Source: Ceratotherium simum simum
Taxonomy: Eukaryota > Chordata > Mammalia > Perissodactyla > Rhinocerotidae
NCBI RefSeq assembly: GCF_000283155.1
Contig: NW_004454163.1
Coordinates: 18,181,288-18,245,287, forward strand
Reading direction: 5' to 3'
Length of the DNA stretch: 64,000 nucleotides
Shown: positions 42,295 through 53,089 of the stretch, piece after piece
How positions within the stretch are numbered: the first letter of the stretch is position 1
Layout of the letters: each line of letters opens with the position of its first letter
Program-made: the position numbers and the translations under genes
The notes under the pieces: generated by a model
What the model was told of the DNA's origin: nothing
Database searches by the model: none
The model's input: only the letters and a program-made list of their open reading frames with translations

Positions 42295-43345
42295 GTCATT
42301 CTAAAATGCCCTCTCCTCCATTCAGTTCCACCTTCCATCCATCCTGGGTCTGCCAAGCCCAGCTCCTGAACATCTGTGGAATCCATCCCTCCTCTCCAAC
42401 CCATGGACCCCTCTGCCATTAGACCCTTACCATCTGTTATGGGTTGAATTGTGTCCACTCAAATTCATATGTTGAAGTCCTAAGCCCCAGTACTTGTGAA
42501 CATGACCTTATTGGGAAATAGGTTCATTGCAGATGTAATTTGTTAAGATGAGGTCATACTGAAGTAGGGTGGGCCCCTAGTCCAATATGACTGGTATCCT
42601 TATAAAAAGGGGAAATTTGGAAACAGACACGCACACAGGGAGAAGACCATGTGAAGATGAAGGCAGAGATCTACAAGCCAAGTAACACCAAAGATATCCA
42701 GCAAACTACCAGAAGCTAGGGGAGAGGCATGGGACAGATTCTGCCTCACAGCCTCGGAAGGAACCAACTCTGCCTATACCTTAATCTTGGACTTCCAGCC
42801 TCCAGAACTGCGAGAAAATAACTTTCTGTTGTTTAAGCCGCCCAGTGTGTGGTCACCCGAGCACACTAACACACCATTTTCCCCTGCACTTCTTTAATAG
42901 TGTCTAAACTGCCTTCAAACCCTCCTGACCTCCCCACCCCTACCCCCATTTAGCCTCCATGCAATCACAGAAATATTACTAAGACACAGACCTGATGCTG
43001 TCACCGCCCTGTTGAAAGCCATGGGGCTTCTCCTACAGTGGGAACACAGACGATTTCAAAGTGCGTCCAACTGTCACCCATTTTAGCCTCCTCTCCGTCC
43101 TCTGCTCTACACACAGCTCACTCCAACCACAGTAAAGTCTTCTCGGTCCTCTGGGGGGCCACACCATCCCCTACACACTTCTGGTCCTCTGTCTGGCCCT
43201 CCTTGTCCACCTGCAAAGCCCCCATTCACCCCAAGAGACCTAGCAAAGCCTTCCCCAAACATGTTCCCTCTGCTGTGCCCTTCCATCATGATGCTGACCC
43301 CACTGCCCTGTCCCCACAGGGCTCTGTCATCTTGGGGTTCCCACC
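42295..43345 (+). repeat. L2 LINE, split by an MLT1 LTR
   Basis: The left piece (42295-42434, tgtggaatccatccctcctc) and right piece (42874-43345, agacacagacctgatgctgt, cctgttgaaagccatggggc, gcaaagccttccccaaacat) join into one plus-strand L2 segment when the intervening LTR is removed. Confidence 0.72.
42435..42873 (+). mobile_element. MLT1A-like solo LTR (ERVL-MaLR)
   Basis: Nearly complete LTR: tgttatgggttgaattgtgt, tgaccttattgggaaatagg, gtagggtgggcccctagtcc, aatatgactggtatccttat, gttgtttaagccgcccagtg and terminal actaacaca. The flanks ccatc (42430-42434) and ccatt (42874-42878) are the expected 5-bp target duplication with one mismatch. No retroviral genes are present. Confidence 0.94.
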
Positions 43346-43985
43346 TCCTGGCCAGCGCTGTCTGACTTGACTGGAGGGTGATGGCCTCAGGAGGCAGGGG
43401 AACACCAGCTTGGTTGTCTGCCCATGGCTCCTCTGAGAGCTTCTGTCCATGGTAGAGTCCATCTGAGACAGAGAACATGTGCTCACAACATCGCTGTCCC
43501 AGAGGTGTCCCGGGGAGGAGCCACACCACCGCCAACTCAATGCACCAAGGTAGACAGAGGCTCAGCAAAGGACGGCGATGCCCCAGGCAGGGAGGCTGTT
43601 GTCCTACCACGGACAAGGTTTCAGGCACTGTGCCTCTCTCCCGCCCTGGCCCTGCACCTCGAGCCTGGTTTAAAATCAGCATCTGAACAGCAGGGTTCAG
43701 GGGTGGCGTGCTGGCGCTGGCAGCTTCCTCCCATTCCAGCTGCCCCTTGTGGAGTTAGGTCCCCAACCCACACCCCCGGCCTGGGCAGTCAGGTCACAGC
43801 CCATTCCCTGTAGCATCCCCGGTGTTTTACAGAGAAACGGTGCTCCCAAAGGCTGCCGGATCAAAAAGAAATGCAAGATTGTGGCCCAGCACACTCAAGA
43901 GGCCCTGGCTGATCACCTGCTCTCTCCCCAGGAGTGCCGTCTCTGTCCCACACACACCACGGGGCACAAGGGCCGACATGCACTG
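43346..43985. other. unique sequence, possible MIR trace
   Basis: The text near 43820-43845 (ggtgttttacagagaaacgg) resembles the minus-strand MIR core. A 116-codon frame running through it was considered as an exon and rejected. Confidence 0.4.
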
Positions 43986-43987
43986 CA

Positions 43988-44098
43988 TTTCTCCGCTACC
44001 CCTCCTAGAACGAAAGCTGCTCCAGGGCAGAGGACCCGGCACAGGGAGAGGCCTGAGGAAGGCCTTCCATACTCGCTTGTCGAAGGAGTAAATGCATG
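43988..44098 (+). repeat. L2 LINE 3' end
   Basis: Contains cctagaacgaaagctgctcc, agggcagaggacccggcaca and gaaggagtaaatgcatgaga, a degraded L2 terminus. Confidence 0.5.
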
Positions 44099-44690
44099 AG
44101 AGATGGGTGAAAGCTTGGGGGTCGTCTGGCCCAGCCTCTGTTCACACAGGACAGACAGGCAATGCTGGTGAGATGCCTGCGGTGGGGGGCGGCGGGGAGG
44201 GGGCGTCTAGTTTCATCAAGCCCTCTGCTGGTAGTGAATCTATGCTGTTGTCGTTTTTTAAGCTAAAAGCACATTTTCCCTTTATTCCCTTAAAACAATT
44301 TGTAGTGTCCCCCGCATCCTGCATCCGCTCCCCTCTGTCTGAGAACTTCCCTTTCAGCTCAAGCCTTTGCTTCCCTCCCGACTCAAGCCGAGCCGGGCTC
44401 CCCGCCTGACAGCCTTCTGTGTGAATTCCTGCCAAGGCGACTCCCATTCACCTGGGCGCACCACACTCATCCCACACCCTTCCCCTCAGTCCTCTAGCTT
44501 GGGGAGCTGCGTGGGCAGGAACTAGGCCACTACCTGCAAAGGCCCTCTTTCACAGACAGCTCTCAGCAAAAGGCATGAAGGAAAAACTCTTCTAGGCTCT
44601 CCCTATGGCCCCTTTAGGCCCCCAACCCGCTGTACACAGGGCCCTTACCCCATTCCTATGGTTCATGGCAACTTGTCTGCTAACCCCCCT
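44099..44690. other. unique sequence
   Basis: I see no gene or clear repeat here; a G-rich run lies at 44182-44202. Confidence 0.4.
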
Positions 44691-44694
44691 CCCC

Positions 44695-44835
44695 TTATAA
44701 TAATAACAGCCTCTGCCACAAGACTGCTCCCATCTATTGTCTCATTAGACCCTCAAGCTTGGAGCCTGACGAGGGGGCTGGCTCAAGACTCCTATTATCT
44801 CTATTTTGTAGATGCAGCAGCAGAGCCCTCAGTGG
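44695..44835 (-). repeat. MIR SINE fragment (weak)
   Basis: Contains tataataataacagcctctg, tattgtctcattagaccctc and tcctattatctctattttgt agatgcag, the reverse complement of the MIR 3' half. Confidence 0.55.
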
Positions 44836-44967
44836 CAGTGCTGTCCCAGAGCAGGTCTCCCCATTCCTGGACCAACGCCCCCTGCACTGCACACACTGCC
44901 GGCTCCTGCTCTCCCCAGACACTGCCCTCATCTCAACCTCCTGGCAAAATCTGGCCTTGGCTAGCCA

Positions 44968-45232
44968 GAGAAAATAATAATGATGACAATACCAACACAT
45001 ATCTAGTGAAAGCTGACCGCATGCAGGGCCCTGGTCTAGGCATCTGCACGTAGTAATTCATGGATTCCTCACCCCTCCCCACGAGGCAGGCACTATCATT
45101 ATCTCCATGTTCCAGGTGAGGACACTGCAGGGCACAGCTTAGGAATCTTCCCAGGTCACACAGCCCGTAAGTGGTAGGGAGAGGATTCAGGCCCAGGCAG
45201 TGGACTGCGGGCTCTGTGCACCATCCTCACTA
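44968..45232 (-). repeat. MIR SINE, near full length
   Basis: Reverse-complement MIR: aataataatgatgacaatac, gcagggccctggtctaggca, aggcaggcactatcattatc, tcacacagcccgtaagtggt, aggattcaggcccaggcag. Confidence 0.9.
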
Positions 45233-45404
45233 GGAACTAATAACCGACATGGGCTTGCTCAGTCTGCATTTTAATGTGGGCCGATGCCTTCATCTGTAGA
45301 AAGAGCACCTCAAAGGGTGGAAAGGTGGGCGCAGTGGCAGGATAGGGGAAGAGAGATTTTTGAGCAAGGGCTCTCCACCCTGCATCCCCCTTTGCTTGGC
45401 CACA

Positions 45405-45562
45405 GTGGGTCAGAGCGTTGAGGCAGTGGAGTGACTTGATCAGGTCCTTGTTTGAGTAACTGGTGTCAGAGCGGAGGGTGGGATGAATGGAGAGAGATAG
45501 AAGCAGAGAGACTGGTCAGGAGGTGATTACAATAGAGCCAGACTAAAGCTGAGGCGTGTGGG
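45405..45562 (-). repeat. L2 LINE fragment
   Basis: Contains ggcagtggagtgacttgatc, agactggtcaggaggtgatt and acaatagagccagactaaag, the reverse complement of internal L2. Confidence 0.65.
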
Positions 45563-46355
45563 TAAAGAAGAGGCCCCAAATTTCCTGTCATGGCCCCAGA
45601 AGACGCTCTGGAAGCTGGGGGTTGCTGGCCAACATTTGCCCCACGAGTTTCTGTCATCTACAAACATGGTACAGAGCCTGCAGGACTGCTCACCAGGCCC
45701 ACTGTCTGCTGCTGAGGGGCCTGATGGACCTGACGACATCTGCTCCTGGACCAGACAGCCAATGCCCTGCGTCCCCCAGTTCACATAATTTTGGAGACCC
45801 ATGTGGGAAGGTTCCACACCAGAGCCCGCACTCAGCCGCCAGCCCCAGCTCCCTCTGAAGTCAGCACAGTTAGGTTCACTCACAGTCAGGTTTAGCGTAT
45901 CAGAAATACAGTTTGGATCACATTGAAATCAGGCACAGACTGTGACAAAGACGAGATAAATTAACACATGTCAGCCAACGACCACTTTGCTGAGGCTGGA
46001 ATCCCAGCACTGGCATCTTGGGTGGGAGCCTTGAATTTGCTCAGCGATGCTGGGCTACAGCTCAGACACCGGTGATGCCTTACTTCCTCCCCACAGATGT
46101 GGGACGAGCAGGGCTGCCTCTAGGGAACAGATGTTTATCGAGTACCTAAGTGCTGGGCACCACACCGAGTGAGGGGGATTTAATTCGGAACCCAAACTGC
46201 CAAGGACCAACCCACGGAGCTCCAATTTCACCAGCTTGCTGCCTTACATCCCAGGCACCCAAGATCCCAACCCTCAGACTTTTCCATACAGTCTAGTCTT
46301 AAATCCAGGTTCAGAGGGTCTCTGCTCAACCAGGTGGGAAAATAAATAAACCAAC
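45563..46355. other. unique sequence with a weak L2/MIR trace
   Basis: Near 46118-46190, gatgtttatcgagtacctaa and gtgctgggcaccacaccgag resemble a minus-strand L2 or MIR end. No gene is supported. Confidence 0.4.
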
Positions 46356-46357
46356 CA

Positions 46358-46558
46358 ACGGCTGGCAATAATGATAGTTAAAGCTCATTAAGTGCCAGGT
46401 ACTTTTCCAAGTGCTTTATAGATGTTAACTCATTTGATCCTTGGAATAAACTAATGAAGCAACTATTAAGTCCATTTTCCGGCTGAGACTATGGAGGCAC
46501 AGAAAGGTCAAGAAACTTGCCGTGCATATCGAATAAGTGGCAGAAGCTGAGCCTGTGC
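46358..46558 (-). repeat. MIR SINE
   Basis: Reverse-complement MIR: ataatgatagttaaagctca, ttaagtgccaggtacttttc, gatgttaactcatttgatcc, gaggcacagaaaggtcaaga, taagtggcagaagctgagcc. Confidence 0.92.
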
Positions 46559-46639
46559 CTCTTGCTACACACCAGCGCCCCTTGCCTTCCCCGCCCTCTG
46601 GCCCCTCCTGTCCCTACTATATTTCCTCTATGCTTCCTC

Positions 46640-46770
46640 CATCCTGCCTCTAGCAAGCATTCTATGAGCCCAGGATGTGGTTAAGGCTGCAGATGAAACA
46701 GACAAAGCTAGTGCCTGCTCCCTGCGCTCCGTCAGCTTCCATACTGGATGACCCTGGCGATTAACTGACC
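46640..46770 (-). repeat. L2 LINE 3' end (weak)
   Basis: Contains agcattctatgagcccagga, gcagatgaaacagacaaagc and tagtgcctgctccctgcgct, the reverse complement of the L2 end. Confidence 0.55.
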
Positions 46771-47360
46771 CATGCATGAGATCCTTGCCCACGAGGGACT
46801 GTAGTCAAAGGGAGGAAGAGTGTGGGAGGAGCCACTGCCTTGGCTGAAAGCAGGACATCTTCAGCCAAGAGTCCTCCACATTTAAAAGGCATTTTCATTT
46901 CTATTCTTTTTTACCCACCATGGGGAGTAACGAAGGCAGGTAGCCGTGGTCTCATCCCCATTTCTCAGATGAGAAAATCAAGGGTCGGGGAATCTGGGGC
47001 CTTATCCAGAGCCTTCCAAAGCTGGTCCTGGATGCCTCCTCCAGGACAATTCTCAGCACATCATGTTTCTGGAAGGAAGGTGAGAGCCTTCCCACACAGA
47101 CAAGGGTGCAAGGGACTATTCCCATTTTAATATGTATATATGTGACTGAGATGGGACCATTATCAGAATCTACGAGCAGCCCCCCTACTCCAGAGAGCAT
47201 GAGAAAGAGTTTCCTTCAGTTTTCTCATCACTCCACTAGACCTAGCAGGCAGCCAGCTCTGGCAACCTTGTGCCCCGTGCTCTGCCCCCAAAGGAACTCC
47301 AGAGGAGGCAGCTAGAAATCTGAGAGGGGAGGAAAGGAGGCAGAGGGGGAGCCAGAACAT
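46771..47360. other. mostly unique, short MIR relic at 46940-47000
   Basis: A piece of minus-strand MIR core (tctcatccccatttctcaga tgagaaaatcaagg) is visible. The rest is unassigned and has no gene. Confidence 0.45.
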
Positions 47361-47364
47361 CTAG

Positions 47365-47562
47365 GTACCAAGGCCAGCACCACTGCTTACTAGCTGTGGG
47401 CAAGTCAATGAACCTTGCTAGGCCTTTGTCTTCCTCCATAAATTGGGGATAATCATAGTAATCATTCAGAGCTGCTGTGGAATACAGACAATGTCTATAA
47501 AACCACACATTTTGCACAGAGCTTGGCACATAGTAAATACTCAGTAAATAATTAAGCTAAAC
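47365..47562 (+). repeat. MIR SINE
   Basis: Plus-strand MIR: ccactgcttactagctgtgg, gcaagtcaatgaaccttgct, ataaattggggataatcata, cttggcacatagtaaatact. Confidence 0.88.
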
Positions 47563-47664
47563 AGCCTAATTAATACATATTCTACACAGTAAACAGCAAT
47601 TATAATGAAATCGTTAAACTGGGTTCAATGTACTCTATTAATTCAGGTAGCTACTTTTACTATA

Positions 47665-48050
47665 TATATATTTGGAACATTTCAAACAGAATACAGGCTG
47701 GCCTTGTGACTTGCTTCAACCGACAGAATGCAATGAAGGTGACTTGGGTAACTTCCGAGCCTTGGGCTCAAGAGGTCTTTTAGCTTCTGTTCTCTCCCTC
47801 TTAGCATGTTGTCATCATCACGTGAAGACACACAAGCTAGCCTCCATAAGGATGAGAAACACGTGAAGAGAGAAGCGCAGCCATCTCAGACTGTGCCAAC
47901 TGAGCCAGACATGTGAGTGAGCCCAACTAATACCACATAGCGCCCAGCCCCAATTGCTGACCACAGAATGGTAAATGCATAAATGATCATTTTAAGCCAC
48001 TAAGTTTTGGGACTGTTTGTTACACAGCAGTAGATAACTGATAGAGGTCA
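47665..48050 (+). mobile_element. older MLT1-type LTR (ERVL-MaLR)
   Basis: Contains ggctggccttgtgacttgct, cagaatgcaatgaaggtgac, gagccagacatgtgagtgag and a terminal taagccactaagttttggga, ttgttacacagcagtagata. Same general family as the LTR split at 53090-54085; strongly diverged. Confidence 0.75.
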
Positions 48051-48234
48051 ATCCAGGAAACATCTCCAAAGTGTCCTCTAAGATTCTCTATCCCAGACTC
48101 TCATGCGATGACAATCCCAAATGGCTACCCCCTCCTCCCACCTTGGTTCTCACTTTCTCCCAATATCTTAGTCCTTAACACGGACACACCAGTCGAGATG
48201 CTATGTTGTTAAAGCTGAGGATTCACATCTCAGT

Positions 48235-48342
48235 CAAAGGCTTTTAAACAATGGTAGGGCTGGAAGGGGTGGACTGTAGAGGCATCTGAGGTCAACTCCC
48301 TCCTCTTAAAACTGAGAAAACCGAGGGCCAGGGATTTTAGAT
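48235..48342 (-). repeat. MIR-class SINE fragment
   Basis: Contains tagggctggaaggggtggac, tctgaggtcaactccctcct and aaactgagaaaaccgagggc, the reverse complement of a MIR-like core. Confidence 0.55.
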
Positions 48343-49685
48343 TGTGTGTGCATGACTCTTCTCTCCCCACCTGGACTGGAAGCAACTGGGGGTAAGGTAT
48401 GCATGTCACACCTTCGCATCCTCCAGGTGCCACACGGGGTCTCACCCACGGTGGGCAGCCAGTATATGGTCCCTGAGAGAGTGACTATCTTTGTCCAGCC
48501 AGTTAGCATACAACTCTGCACCCCTAAAGCACAGTGACAGCCCTCCCTCCCTCTGTCTCCAGCTCTGAAGAGAGCTACCCTCAGAAGAGCCCCAACAAGG
48601 CTGTCTGGGCCAGGAGGGGTTGGACAAGCATTTGAGAATTGAAAGGCCACAGCGTTATGTTACAATCAGAGAAGAGAGAGATGCCACTGTGTCCAACGGG
48701 AAAGCTGCTGCTGCTGCTGGCTGACATTCTGCAGAGCTTGGCAGTTCAGAGAGCAACGTCACAAACTCCCTCCCATTGAATTCTCCCCCTATCCTTCTAG
48801 GCATGTCTCTGAGAGTTTATGGGTGAGCTGGCTTGACCCAGCCTCTTCCTTTTGGCCAGTTCTCTAGTCACTAAGGAGGAGAGGGATGATCATGGTCTTA
48901 CATGTAATGGCCTCCACCAAACACTATGAATTATCTTCAGATTTCATCGATCTGTTTGCTCCTTGTCTCCCCCTTGCCTCAGTTATTTCAAATGATGCTA
49001 ACAGTGTCAATGGTCGTTTACATTGTTGTTGATTGTTATTAGTATCATTACTATCACGATTATGATCATGGCCTGAAGCCTACAGTGAATAGAGAATACA
49101 CTGACCACCTTCTAGAGTTGGGCTGATTCTTTCAGACCCTAGTTACACAGGAGCTCTGTCTTACTAAACCTTGCTTTACCATAAGGATTTTCACTGGACT
49201 AGTCTTTCTCCTCTATCAACTAAAGGGGGAAATAGGGAAATTAGGCAAAGAAAAAACTATGTAAAAAAAGGAAAAAGCTGCCTGGAAGGTATACTATTTG
49301 TGGGTCCCCCTTCCCTCTCCTTCTCCCCCTCCCTCTCAAAGCAAGGGCAGGAGACAGAATGAAACACATTGATGAGGGGGAAATTCAAGGGCACAACTTC
49401 TTCTTCCACACGAAAAGTCTGATTCAGACAGTTGGCTTAACGAGGGAGGGCGAGCTCTGTGAGGTGCGGTAATGCAGAAGGGATGGGCACCAAGGAGAGA
49501 GCTGAGAGGGTTGAGACAGTGATGGAGAGCTATCCAGAGAACTGGAGATGCTCCAGCCTCTCCGTGAATGAAGAGGTGGCCATTAAGCAATGGTAGATGA
49601 GTAGAGAGCGTTCTCCACTCCAGGGAGACAGGACCTGGGGGAGAGCAGGACCTCGGGCAATAAATAGCACTGATCATACTAACCA
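48343..49685. other. 1.3 kb of unique sequence
   Basis: Contains a (CTG)5 run at about 48703-48720 and AT-rich sequence at 48940-49070. A 22-nt interval near 48802-48823 is bounded by ctatccttctag and gtgagctgg but is too short to judge. No gene is supported. Confidence 0.4.
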
Positions 49686-49689
49686 ACAG

Positions 49690-49800
49690 ACACTTCACTC
49701 ACATCCTTGCCTGTCACCTATGTGGGCCTCAGTTTCCCCCTCTGTACCAAGAGAGGAGAGGACTAGAAGATTTCCAAGGCCAGTTGTTCGTTCTGACCAC
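49690..49800 (+). repeat. MIR-class SINE fragment
   Basis: Contains cctatgtgggcctcagtttc, cccctctgtaccaagagagg and gaagatttccaaggccagtt, a plus-strand MIR core and 3' part. Confidence 0.6.
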
Positions 49801-50197
49801 GGGTGAATTTGTTATGGGTCAGTCCTGAGAGGAAATCCCTTCCCTAGCCTGCCTCTGGCAGGAGGGTTTTGCTTCCCATCTGCCTGGCACAGATGGTCCT
49901 TGCCCTGGTTAAGGGTTATGGGACTGCTGGCCTTGCTGCTAATGGGTGGGGCAGGGCCTCTTATGCCTTCCCCTTCCCTGACTCCCGCATCCTCCTCCCT
50001 GGCAGGACCCCTCCTCACTGCCCCACCCCACCCACTGGCCTGACAGGGTGGGGCTGCACAGGAAGAGCAGAGGCAGCCCTGGCGTGTTGTGGTGGCCTCT
50101 CTCTGCCGCCTGCAACCCTTCCTTGGAGGCCAGGAGTCAGGAGGCTCGGAGCAGAAGTAAAACCAAAGACAGATGCCGTCTTCCAGCTTAGAGGGCA
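49801..50197. other. GC-rich unique sequence
   Basis: Open frames of 128 codons occur on both strands here, which is typical of GC-rich DNA and not evidence of a gene. Confidence 0.4.
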
Positions 50198-50516
50198 TTC
50201 AACACACACACGCACACACTCACACACAGATATACTCACCTACATATACATATGAACACATGCACACACAGATATACACACCCACACATACATATGCACA
50301 CACTCACATGCACACACTCACATACATGCACACACTCCCACACACAGGCATACACACACACACACACACACACATGCACCCACATCCCCACTTATACATG
50401 CTCATACACACATTCAATTCACACTCATACACACACTCACACATACCCCTACACTCCCACATGCTCATATACATTCACACACATTCACACTTTCTCACAC
50501 ACACATACACACAGAC
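50198..50516. repeat. cryptic CA-rich simple repeat, about 320 bp
   Basis: An irregular array of CACA, CATA, CACT and CTCA units with a pure (CA)n core at about 50352-50372. The plus-strand frame through it yields a histidine- and threonine-rich nonsense peptide. It is a degenerate microsatellite. Confidence 0.93.
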
Positions 50517-50925
50517 TCTAGACTTAACAACAAGGATATTTCTTCCCCCTTCCTTTATGCCCCACTCCCCACAGAAGGAATCCATCTGGCTCTCCAGTGG
50601 CAACCACAGAGCTTCAAACCATCTGGAAATACAAGCACGGAAGAACTGTGCCAGGCTGGAGGTGAAGACAGCCAGGGTCAGGGGAGGGGAGGACAGAAAA
50701 CAAGGCGGCTGCCAGATTCTAGTCAGAACGGCGTGTTCACTCTCCTCAAATCTGCCCCCCACCCACACTGCCCCACACAGCCCCCCATGTTTGCCGGGCA
50801 GCTCGCCCTGACGCCAATTTCTCCCTGTGTTCTGCTCACCCCATTCCACCACCACCACCCACTCTGGTGACATCTAAACACAGCCACACAGTCTAATTTT
50901 AGCTCCAATCTTCCTTGGCTATGGT
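50517..50925. other. unique sequence
   Basis: No gene is seen. A short (CCA)5-like run lies near 50846-50862. Confidence 0.4.
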
Positions 50926-50929
50926 TGCG

Positions 50930-51310
50930 TGGTTTCTAATTATTTTATTCCCAAGATTTACCTTGATGGATAGTTATATATTTTCTAGCTTACTGTACAG
51001 TATCTTGTAAAGTGCCCTTTAAAAAAAATGGGTGAATTAGTCCACGTTGTTAATTTTCCCAGCTCTAAGGAGAAATCTGCAGATAATCACCCGCCCTAGA
51101 GGCTCTGATTCGTTCCCCGTTTCCTTTAATACTAATAAAATGGACAGTTCATTTATAAGAAGTTTCCTAAAAGAAGGTATTGGAAAACATTATATTTCTT
51201 TTAAAGTTGTTAAAGGGCATAAATCCATTACTCAGATAGAGATCGCTTAATAATTTAATGCCTTTGGCTTGGCATTGTTCCCAGAATATTTTCACTTTAT
51301 CTGTCTTTAT
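50930..51310. other. AT-rich repeat-free block, candidate conserved element
   Basis: Non-repetitive AT-rich sequence (ctaattattttattcccaag, ttcatttataagaagtttcc, cgcttaataatttaatgcct). No repeat family is recognised and no credible frame exists. This is the profile of a candidate enhancer. Confidence 0.3.
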
Positions 51311-52018
51311 TTTCAGGTTGGAACAAATTGAGGAATAATCAGCCCTGTTGGCGGGAATTGTCGAGGAGTCCACAGGAAAGGAGTGGGGAAGACTTGGGGG
51401 GCCGGGCAGCCTCCTGAGATGGTCAGTCTCCCTCATAGGCCTTCAGTCCCAGGAGCAGCACAGTATGGGGCACTGAGGGTGGGTCCAGGGTGAGCCAGCC
51501 TTCCCTTTGGGCCTCCATGTGGTGGGGAAAGTGTCCTGCACATTGCCTAGCAGGCTCTGCCTCCTGGGAAGCAGGGAGCTGCCTGGAGGCGACCACCCCC
51601 ACCACCCCCCATCCCTCCCTCCAGCCCAGCCAGGCAAGCAGGTGGGAGGGCCCACAGACAGAGTCTTTCTGCAAAGGGGATTAGTTTGCATTTTCTAAAT
51701 AAAATCATTTACATGATGTATTAACCCAACACCATAATTAAAATCATTAACGTTTCTTTGTGCAGATTAGCAATAAAGAGAAACTAAGTGCAGGAATCAA
51801 CATTCCTTCTTACAGGCTCACCAAACAACTCTCCCCTGAAGAAGGACTAGAAGCTTCATCCCACCTACCCCCTCACCACAGAGCGCTCTGCTGATCCCCT
51901 AGTCAAGGGCCCTCAGCTGACTTGGTTTAGAAGGGCCTGGGGAATGTCTGCTCCAACCCAACCGGGCGTGGGGGGTCGGGGGGGGGGTGGTAGGAAACAG
52001 CCCTGGGCTGAACAGAAG
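51311..52018. other. unique sequence
   Basis: Includes a second AT-rich repeat-free stretch at 51680-51800 (aaaatcatttacatgatgta). Opposing GC-rich frames at 51423-51698 are judged to be chance. Confidence 0.35.
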
Positions 52019-52019
52019 G

Positions 52020-52148
52020 ATGGTTGAGCTTAAGCCACTGCTCTCAGACTGAATCCCTGTGTATTCCTTCCCCTCTCTGGTCCTCAATTTCCCCTTTAAA
52101 ATAAAGCATTGAACTAAAATGATGCTTAGAGTCTCTTTCTAGTTCCCC
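52020..52148 (+). repeat. MIR-class SINE fragment
   Basis: Contains cactgctctcagactgaatc, ttcccctctctggtcctcaa and tttcccctttaaaataaagc, a diverged plus-strand MIR core. Confidence 0.55.
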
Positions 52149-52862
52149 AATGACATGGCAGGTGTGCCTCCCCTGTGGGTAGGCAAATTTTTAGCCATGA
52201 TTGGTATTCAGGACATATTTGTTGAAGGGAATTGAAGGAAACATGCCAGACTGGTGAGGGGATGGGTGTGGGGGGAGGTGGGGACATCACCACATCCAGT
52301 GCAGGGACGTGAGCTGCCAGCGGGTGGAGCTGAGCAGCTACTGATGCTCCAAGGGGAGAGGACAGCCGAGGCCAGCTGCGTGGAGCCCTCAACCTGGCCA
52401 CACTAGGGTGTGCCCACCACTATAGGCCCTGCCCATGGGGTGACCTCATCTGGACTCAGGGCACAGAGGAAGAGTTAGCGAAGGCTGCTACGGGAAGGGT
52501 AAGCAGGGAGACTTGACATGCAGGAGGACCAATCCGAGGAGGATCATGGTCCAGCCTCCTCCCCCGGGGACAGCAGTCAGTTCCCTTCCACAGAGGGGCA
52601 CAGCTGGTGATGCCAATGGCTGCAACAATGAGTCACCAGGGCCACTGGAAGGGGAAAGGAGGGCTTAGCAGTTAAGCGATGCTCCTGGTGGGGGAATCTG
52701 GGCCCCGTGACATCTCACTGCTGTCATGGTTACAACAATCTCTGACAGCCCATGATGGCGTGGGCACAGAAGTCTCATATTTATACTATCCTGTGGTTTC
52801 TGGAGCAGTTCTAGATCTCTGGTACCACCAAGTAGCTGGCTCTCTTTTCTTTCTAGAGTGGT
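52149..52862. other. unique sequence
   Basis: I see no repeat or gene here. Confidence 0.4.
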
Positions 52863-52864
52863 GC

Positions 52865-53085
52865 CCTGGAAGGAGTATGCTTTAGAATGAGACAGCCATG
52901 GGTTCAAATCCTAGTTCTGTAGTTCACTAGCTGTGTGGCTTTGGACAAGTTACTTAATCCCTCTGAGCTTTGGTTTTCCCACATGAAGAGTGAGCATAAC
53001 CTAACTCAGGATGGTTAGGAGCGTTAAATGAGGTAAAAAGTGTGAAAATGTCCACCATGGTACATGGAACAGTGGCCTCCATAAA
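52865..53085 (+). repeat. MIR SINE, near full length
   Basis: Plus-strand MIR: catgggttcaaatcctagtt, agttcactagctgtgtggct, ttggacaagttacttaatcc, ctctgagctttggttttccc, ggagcgttaaatgaggtaaa. Confidence 0.92.
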
Positions 53086-53089
53086 GATC

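Noticed and set aside
43749..44099. 116-codon plus-strand frame with a lysine-rich, protein-like segment after a possible acceptor
   Set aside because: The acceptor-like text overlaps a minus-strand MIR core, the frame runs on into an L2 end, and no good donor follows.
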